From Dirofilaria immitis (Eukaryota; Nematoda; Chromadorea; Rhabditida; Onchocercidae): a stretch of DNA of 64,000 nucleotides. This document shows, piece after piece, positions 52,701 through 64,000 of this stretch; the stretch's first letter is position 1; each line of letters begins with the position of its first letter. Below the pieces are notes generated by a model. It did no database searches. It saw only the letters and a list, made by a program, of their open reading frames with translations, and was not told the DNA's origin. The stretch spans positions 620,001-684,000 of the forward strand of contig JAKNDB010000107.1 in NCBI GenBank assembly GCA_024305405.1, given 5' to 3'. The translations under genes and the position numbers were made by a program.

Positions 52701-53321
52701 AAAAATTTTTCAAATTTTCAAATTTGTTGATTAAATCTAAAATTACTCAATAAAATAGCAAATGTAATTTTTTATCATTTATTCTTTTATCTTTTTCCTC
52801 TTATCTTCTTATCTCTTTCCTTTTTAAAATTAGCATAAATGATAATAATTTTTAAAGGTTAATATTTATTTAAAAATAAGTTAGATATATATTTTTCTTT
52901 TTGCTAAGTTTATGTTTTGCTAATTTGTAGATGGAAAAAACTTATAAGAATGAAATTAAAAATTCCTCATTTATTAAATATTTACATTCAGAAGAAACGA
53001 TCATTAGTAGATTGAACATAATTATAATATTAAAATTTATCATTCAAATGTTTCAGTTTGGTAAAATTGCAAATACGCTTTAAGTTTTTAAACTTTTTCT
53101 AACGAACTTAACGATATAGCTCATCTATAACAAAAAAAAATTTTTATTATGAAATTTATCAAACTTTTGTTAAATTCTTCCCTTTTAATTTTATTAATGA
53201 TAAATTTACCAATCATTGAAATAATCGATAAATTATATATTACATATTTATTTCATTCATTCTTTATATACCTTTTTATTTTTAAATTGTTCAGACTATT
53301 TTAGAAGCTCAAATTGAATCA

Positions 53322-53359
<38 letters not shown>

Positions 53360-54295
53360 ACGATATTTTTTTCCCTCCTCATGTATCAGATGTTTCAGAA
53401 GGATCGTTAGCAAAAATGATATGACATTTTGGTGATGCATCAGATACCACAAATGTATCATCCCCATTTTTTTTTTTTTTTCAGTCATCCATTCAAATCT
53501 ATGCAACTGATTTGTTTTTGACATTTGTTAGTTAGAAGATTCCTTTGTTGTATATATCATAGTTAAAAACAAATTTCGAGAATGTAAAAGCTGTAATATG
53601 CTCCAAGTTTATGCTTGCACTCTTATGATATTCAAATCCAATGCAAAAATGCAAATGATTGATAAGTCTAAAATTAGCTGACTTGAAATTTCAAAAAGTG
53701 AATTGAAAAAATATTCGTACTCATATAATACGAATTGGCAAATTTGCGATACCAATAGCAATATCGAAAAGTATATGATGCGATTACTATCGAAGTGTTT
53801 TTTTTTGTCGTAATTTTTAATAATTCGCTAAATCTTACGCGAATGAATTTTTAACTATTCCATAAACTAATGTATTATTATTAATTGATTTTTATCTTTA
53901 TCTTATAATAATTTTAATTTATTTCAAATTTTTATTCAAATTCAAATCAAACATACGATTATCAATATCAATGAATATTATCAAAATCTGATATGATTTG
54001 CTCAAACTATACTACGTATATGCAAATTGATGGAAGTGCTTTTGCATTGGTTTGTTTTGCAATAAGATATTTAAAATTGTAATTTTAATTTATCAATTTT
54101 TTTTTTAGCGATATATTGATGGAATCATATTGATTTCTTTCTTTCCAATTTTTTTTTTTTTTGATATCTAAATTTATCTGATCTAAATTGATTAAATCAA
54201 TTAATCTTTCTTTTTTTTATATAAGTTAGCTATTTATGTTTATCTTTTTTTTTTTTTTTTTATCAAACAAATTTCTAAATTATCATTTATTTTAG
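46758..54295. other. Long intergenic stretch upstream of the GPCR, no firm gene
   Basis: Very AT-rich with many homopolymers. A 56-base phrase (AAATTCATTAGATTCCTCAT then TTAGGATATTTCT) at 51486-51537 recurs near 51749-51795. A (GAT)n run lies at 53322-53359. The missing N-terminal exon(s) and promoter of the GPCR probably lie here, but I could not place them. No tRNA or rRNA was recognised. Confidence 0.4.
53322..53359. repeat. (GAT)n microsatellite
   Basis: Perfect GAT run of about 12 triplets. Its complement reads as poly-Ile in a minus-strand frame, which is not a gene. Confidence 0.9.
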
Positions 54296-58459
<4,164 letters not shown>

Positions 58460-58472
58460 TCATCGCATGAAA

Positions 58473-58478
58473 AATAAA
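58473..58478 (+). terminator. Candidate poly(A) signal of the GPCR gene
   Basis: AATAAA 14 bases after the stop codon; close to the stop, so a later signal may be used. Confidence 0.35.
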
Positions 58479-59189
58479 ATGTATATTTTCAATCATAGTT
58501 GAGAAAGGATCAGAATCACTTTTTATCATCTAATTTGATGTAGCTCATAAATTTTATTTCATTAAAATGTAATGATGATTGATCGCAAATTGTAATAGAT
58601 TTGTCTATTAAAATGAACATATCTGTTTGAATTTCAGAAGTATATGCATCATAAAAGCTTTATTTAAAACTTGAAAATGAGCCTTAGAATATATCTATAC
58701 ATATATATATATATTGTTTTTACAACTTATTTGATAATTCAAAATCTTTCATATGATAAGGCTCATTTTTAGGTTTTAGATTAAAACAAGAATTGATATT
58801 TGCAAATATATAAATTATTAAATAAACCTAATTAATTAATTTTATTCCTTCTCTTTTATTGATTTAATAAATTTGAAATAAATAAAAAAAAGAATTTAAA
58901 AAGCAAATTTTTGTTAAAGATATATTCTGATAACGACAAATTCTAAAAATGGAAATATTTTAAATTATCAAAAAAAAAATCATCAGCATAATTATAAAAT
59001 TCTACGAGAGAATTATCACTTTTGAGAATCAAAAATACTGATAAAATAATCAGTAATATTTAATCATATATTTTGCAAAATTTATAATTGAGTAAAATGA
59101 TTACTAGTATTTTATATTTTTATACGATAACATATAATACATGAAAATTTCAATTATTTGCTTTTGATCTAAAAGATATTATTTCTTGC

Positions 59190-59285
59190 AATTCTCGACA
59201 ACTATTCAACTTTTTCTAAAAGGCATTTCTCGACAACTATTCGACTTTTCCTAAAAGACATTTCTCGACAACTATTCGATTTTTT
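59190..59285. repeat. 36-base tandem repeat, three copies
   Basis: Units with TTCTCGACAACTATTC(A/G)A and CTAAAAG. Confidence 0.8.
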
Positions 59286-60544
59286 CGTTTATGAGAAATT
59301 GTTAGCAATATAATAGCCGTTTTTTTTTGCCTTACATATCTTCATTTTAGTAAAAGCTTCGCTGATATTTCTTGTCCGCATAATTTTTTTGCGGCCAACA
59401 AGCAAATTATATTTATGACCGATCGTTATTGACAGCAATGTATGGATGATGGAACAGTTCGATAGAACAAAAATTTGTTTAGATGAATGAAAGGAAATTT
59501 ATTCGTTCATATCTTTTCATTCTCATAAATCATCATCAGTCTATTTGAATTGTATTACATTTCATTGTTACTAATTTCTTCTTTCATTCATACATTCCTT
59601 TGTTTCACTTTTCAATTACTTTTTTTTTAAGAAAAAAATTCGCTTATATTTGCGATTAATTTTATGTCTTCCAGCGATAAACATCTCATAGAATCCAAGG
59701 AAACAAAGATTCTTTTTTTTTTTTTATAGAATTTAAAGGGTATAGAATTAAAATTTTTTTTTTTGAAGCAATTATTAATTTTTATAATTATTCTCGATAT
59801 TATTCTCGATATATTTGATTGAATTTAATATCTATAATAATCGATAATTCAATCTTTCATTTTGATGAATGTTTAATTTAAAAGGTATTAAATTCAATCG
59901 AATAAATTCAATTAAATTAAAAATTCAATTAGTACTTAAAATTCAAATACTCAAAAATATTTTAATTATTATTTCATCTTTATTACGATTAATTTCTCAA
60001 AGTAATTAACTATAGATTATGATTTGTTTTTTATTAAATATAAACATTCAAAATTTTCAAACAACATTTCATGGCTATCTTTGTTTTGCTAAAATTGATA
60101 AGAATTTCCAAGTAATAAATTATATTAAACAAAAAGAACCCTTTAGAAGCCTTTATGCTTAAAATGAGAAACTGAAAATAAGTGTTGTAAAATCAACGTT
60201 TGGCAAAAATCCAACGACGAAGTGAAACGTGGGTGGTTGTGGGTAATATAAACATCTGTCATTTATTATTGCATTATGGCGAAAATATACAACTTTAGAG
60301 ATCAATTAACCCCACATTTGTGATGATTTATTATTGAGATATATGGCATTGAAGGTAAACGGATAGAAGAGAAGAGATAGCGATTGTTGACTGATCGACG
60401 ATGATATCGAGAATGTAAGAAGGATCGGCAGTTGGTCAAAAGCTTGAAAGCCATTCTTTTTCAGATAAATATCATACAGCTGCTGTTATTTCATGCCGTA
60501 TTTTGCATTAAAATGAAAATTTTGCAAATAAATCAATTTAACAA

Positions 60545-60955
60545 CAAACTTATATAATAATGCAATAATATACATTTAGGTAGATTAAAATATAGATTGG
60601 AATAGAATGATTTTAATAATTTTATATGGGAAATTTATTGAATAATATATGGGAAACACATTTAGGTACATAAAAATAAAAATTGGAATAGAATGATTTT
60701 AATAATTACATATGGGAAACTTATATAATAATGACATTTCGGTAGATAAAAATACAAATTGGAATAGAATGATTTTAATAATTCCATATGGGAAACTTAT
60801 ATAATAATGATATTTCGGTAGATAAAAATACAAATTGGAATAGAATGATTTTAATAATTACATATGGGAAACTTATATAATAATAAATGGGAAACATATT
60901 TAGGTACATAAAAATACAAATTGGAATAGAATGATTTTAATAATTTTATATGAGA
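60545..60955. repeat. Tandem repeat of about 76-85 bases, five copies
   Basis: Units contain TTGGAATAGAATGATTTTAA, then ATATGGGAAACTTATATAAT and GGTA(C/G)ATAAAAATA; length varies by insertion of TAATAAATGGGAAAC. Confidence 0.85.
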
Positions 60956-62304
60956 TAAGATTGTGTAAAGTTTTTCAATTCTTTTCTAAAATACTTTTAA
61001 ACATTCGTTTTGTAGTATAAGCTTCTTTCAAAAAAAAGAAAAAAAACTATAACACTAATGTAAAGATAATAATTATAAACAAATTAGAATTCAATAAAGC
61101 AAACAATATCAATGATTGTTAGCAATATCTGTTTATTTACATTTCACTTCTAAATTTCAAAAGAAAATTTTCCTGAATGATGAACATACAGTAACTAACG
61201 ATATTAAAAATATGAAGCGAGAAAAAAGGAAGTAGCATATTTGAAATATACAAGTACGAGTAATTCGTTCATAGAGCTAAATATAGTTTAATAAAAATAA
61301 TATAGTATAAATTTATATTAATATAAATATCATGCTTACTATATGTAATGAGCTAAAATTACCAAAATGATAATCCAATTTCTAATTCATTTTTCCGAAA
61401 TTTAAATTCAAACACAAATTACGTCTTCCGTAAATCACACGTGGAAATGAAAGCATAACGTCAACATGCGCTACTGGCCAATCGTTAATTTACACGCTGC
61501 ATTTTCAGAGACTATATTCCACGGGCCGTAACGCTTTCCATGCCTTATTTCTCGATACAGTTAGTATATGGACAGTGTTGCGTTTTTCAACATTTTAATG
61601 ATTGGATGAGGAGTAATTTGAATTTTCCGATTTAAATTTTAATTTGAATTTTTGAGCAACTGAATGAGAATCAAATTAGGGAAAAGGATGAACATAATTT
61701 TAATAGTAGAAATGTTTGTTTAGTGTTTTAATTCATGGCTAATGTAAGTAAATAATCTAATGTAGTAAATTAGGCGCAATAGCTCTTTTAACTTCTTATA
61801 CTGCTAGTAGATTCGTAAGGGAAGAAGTGTAAGCTTGCTGCATGTAATTATGTGATTAAAAATGAGTATCCGATAGTTGATTACATGAATAATAATTAAA
61901 CACATTCTTTAAATGGTCTGATCAAAAATTGTTAGATACTTTTTGTGCAAAATATTCTTGTATCTGCGAAGATAAAAACCATGCAAAACTTGTATCTGCG
62001 AAGATAAAAAAACCAATTATTCGTTTTCTCGCGTCAAGAGAACTGTATGACTTTTTTCTCTTGGATATATTTATGATGTTATGTGGCGAAGTAGCAAGAT
62101 GTGTTAAATTTTTACCAAATAATTACATTAACAGCATCTTTATTTTTGAAAGATCAACATCTTGTCTTTTTTTTTCCATAAATTAATATTCAGATTTTTT
62201 ATAACATATATATTAAAAAAATGACATATGCAAAGATTTGAATCGTTTTAAATGAATGTAAAAATGGCAGTATGTGATTAGTGATGACATTTCTATTTTT
62301 ACAG

Positions 62305-62377
62305 GAAATCAGACGGCAAAGTCTCAGGCTTATATGACAAAATGAAGTTCAAAATTGGTCGGTCTAGCAGCAGTTGA
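62305..62377 (+). CDS. Possible terminal exon, unknown gene
   Basis: After the acceptor ATTTTTACAG the frame reads KSDGKVSGLYDKMKFKIG then RSSSS and TGA. Base use is more balanced than the surroundings and the peptide is basic. No upstream exon or poly(A) signal was identified, and no family is recognised. Confidence 0.3.
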
Positions 62378-63660
62378 ACTTTAACGTTAGTTTTTCAAAA
62401 ACAATTTTTAACTTATTCTGTTCATTGTGATTTCCATATACTCATATTCGAATAATCAAAACATAAAACTTATCGATCCTATTTAGGAAGAAAGTTTAAT
62501 CGCAAGCTACCATTCTCAGGAATCTCTTTAGCATCTATTTGATTTATTCCATAATTGATAAAGTGAAATGGGTGTATGCACTCCAGTAATACTAATTTCA
62601 GTCAATAATAAGCCAATCGTGAGGTTGAATGAATGATTAATAACTGCCTGAAGAAACTGTGCAACATAAAATACGATCGAAAAGCTTCGCATGGTTGAAG
62701 TTCTCACCGAAAAAGTAATCGTTTATTATTTAATATTTATTCTTTTTTGAGTTTTCTTTCTACTCAAATCAATCGATGACGTGAAATAAAAAAATAAGTA
62801 AAAGATTTTGAAACACAAACATTTTTTTTGTTTTCTCTTAATCTCTGGTATCACAGATACTGGAATCATTCAAAGATTTCTACCTCCGAGTACCTAAATA
62901 ATTTTGTGAAATATATCTTTCTTACTAGTATTTGTTGCAAGCGCAACTTTAACGCCTTTTTTTTTAAACGGTAAAACATTTCCATAATTTATGTAATTTC
63001 TTGTTAAGAAAAGAATACTAATATTAGTATCATTTGAGAAAATATTAAGTAGTAAATGCTTTATGCAAAATTTAATAAAAGAAAAAGATTAAGAAAGATT
63101 TAAATTAGAATAAAACTGAAAAATAAGATGTTTCTTAGATTTTTAGGAAGTAAAAGGAAAGGAATTAGAAAATTCATTGAAGAGGCGAACGTTAAATGCT
63201 TACTTAAAAGGGAAAAAAAATAAAATAGAGTTGTTAGACATGTTATATGATATATTACATCCCACTGTAACTATTATGTACTTTTACTCCAAATTGGTTT
63301 TGCTTTTATAAAAATTATGGTGATTGGAATCTAATGCCGAATACTTTTTGGTGATTAACTGAATACGGTTACTCTTTTTCAAGTTCTGAAAAGTTTAAAG
63401 AACTGATTTATTTATTGTAAAGTTTTCGAAGTTTAGCACAATTTTAATGTCATCTTGATTTTATTCTTAATCTATAGTGACCTAACGTAAATAGCAGCAT
63501 ATAGTGCTACTTTTGTAATATTCAGTTGTTTCACTATAAAGATGGAACTTAATCTAAGCGGCCATTTTATTATTCTATCTTCCGAATTTTGACAAATATT
63601 TGTGCATTTGATAAATATGCGCGAATGAATGAATAATATGCTGGCTTGGCTTTTGCATAA
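62378..63660. other. Intergenic, no gene seen
   Basis: AT-rich DNA with no convincing exon, repeat or RNA gene. Confidence 0.5.
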
Positions 63661-64000
63661 AATTAAGGTGCACTCGGGAAAAAAATGAAGACCAAAGTGC
63701 AAGAAGATTGGAATCTAAAGAAGCTTTTATACATGGGCCGCTGAGCAGAGGGGTCAGAGGAAGATGGCGATGAAGTAGGAGTCTGTCTGATAGGAAGAGA
63801 GGTATTCTGCGATGGTTTGCAGCAACGTCCTATGGCTTGTGTCGAAAAGAAATCGGTTGGCTCTTGGTTTAGTAGCGGCAACGGCAGCGGCAACGGCGGC
63901 CTCCTGTTTGCTCCTTTAAACTGATTTACGGCTTTTGTCTTGTTTCTTCTAACTTAGAATATATTCTCGTTTTCTCAATCTTAGCCATCCAAACAGCCAG
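63661..64000. other. GC-richer segment at the window end, possible promoter or exon
   Basis: Clearly less AT-rich than the rest of the window. A minus-strand frame (63663-63893) is Pro/Ser/Thr-rich and contains no stop. GGCAAC/GGCAGC repeats lie at 63875-63900. On the minus strand TATAAAAGC occurs near 63727, a TATA-box-like motif. It may be the first exon or promoter of a gene beyond the window. I cannot decide between these. Confidence 0.3.

Larger units (their letters stand above)
58479..62304. other. Intergenic, no firm gene
   Basis: AT-rich with tandem repeats (listed separately). A less AT-rich patch at about 61430-61580 contains CACGTG, TGGCCAATCG and AACGTCAA and could be regulatory. 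A 22-base phrase TTGTATCTGCGAAGATAAAA is duplicated at 61959 and 61989. Confidence 0.4.

Noticed and set aside
61929..62186. 85-codon open frame
   Set aside because: Contains a recent 30-base duplication and no recognisable domain.

Overview
This is a eukaryotic nuclear contig, strongly AT-rich, with short coding exons, GT...TTTYAG introns and many A/T homopolymers. The gene set points to a nematode: a MEC-3-type LIM-homeodomain gene, a GnRH/AKH-receptor-like GPCR, a nematode-style protein tyrosine phosphatase, an SL-type acceptor next to the start of a ribosomal protein gene, Gly-X-Y collagen and BEL/Pao elements. A parasitic clade III (filarial-like) species fits the base composition, but the species cannot be named from sequence alone.

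Layout. 1-4490: intergenic DNA with microsatellites and one possible small minus-strand exon. 4491-8506 (+): mec-3 orthologue. 9443-12714 (+): protein tyrosine phosphatase, followed at 12952-13386 by a possible small two-exon gene. 15098-31505: a 16-kb nest of inverted repeats and dead BEL/Pao retrotransposon pieces, in which one collagen exon with its flanking intron DNA occurs three times inside palindromic cassettes. 32344-33307 (+): possible small gene. 33427-35104 (+): TAF6-like histone-fold protein. 35667-37509 (-): ribosomal protein L7a (eL8). 38606-43161 (+): FLVCR/SLC49-type transporter. 43162-54295: long intergenic stretch with satellites. 54296-58459 (+): GPCR whose N-terminal exon was not found. 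58460-64000: intergenic DNA with tandem repeats and a GC-richer end.

The host genes are unrelated in function (touch-neuron fate, signalling, transcription, translation, transport, peptide reception) and look like an ordinary chromosomal neighbourhood interrupted by a transposon nest.

Two observations stand out. First, at least five conserved coding positions in four genes (mec-3, rpl-7A, the FLVCR-like gene and twice in the GPCR) lack exactly one base, each time in a run of four A or T where five are needed. Exon phases confirm this in several cases. This is most simply consensus error, so these genes should not be called pseudogenes. Second, the collagen-bearing palindromes flanked by BEL/Pao 3' ends look like a composite foldback element that captured and multiplied a host exon.

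All exon boundaries were placed by eye from splice consensus, reading phase and family resemblance. No alignment or database search was run.
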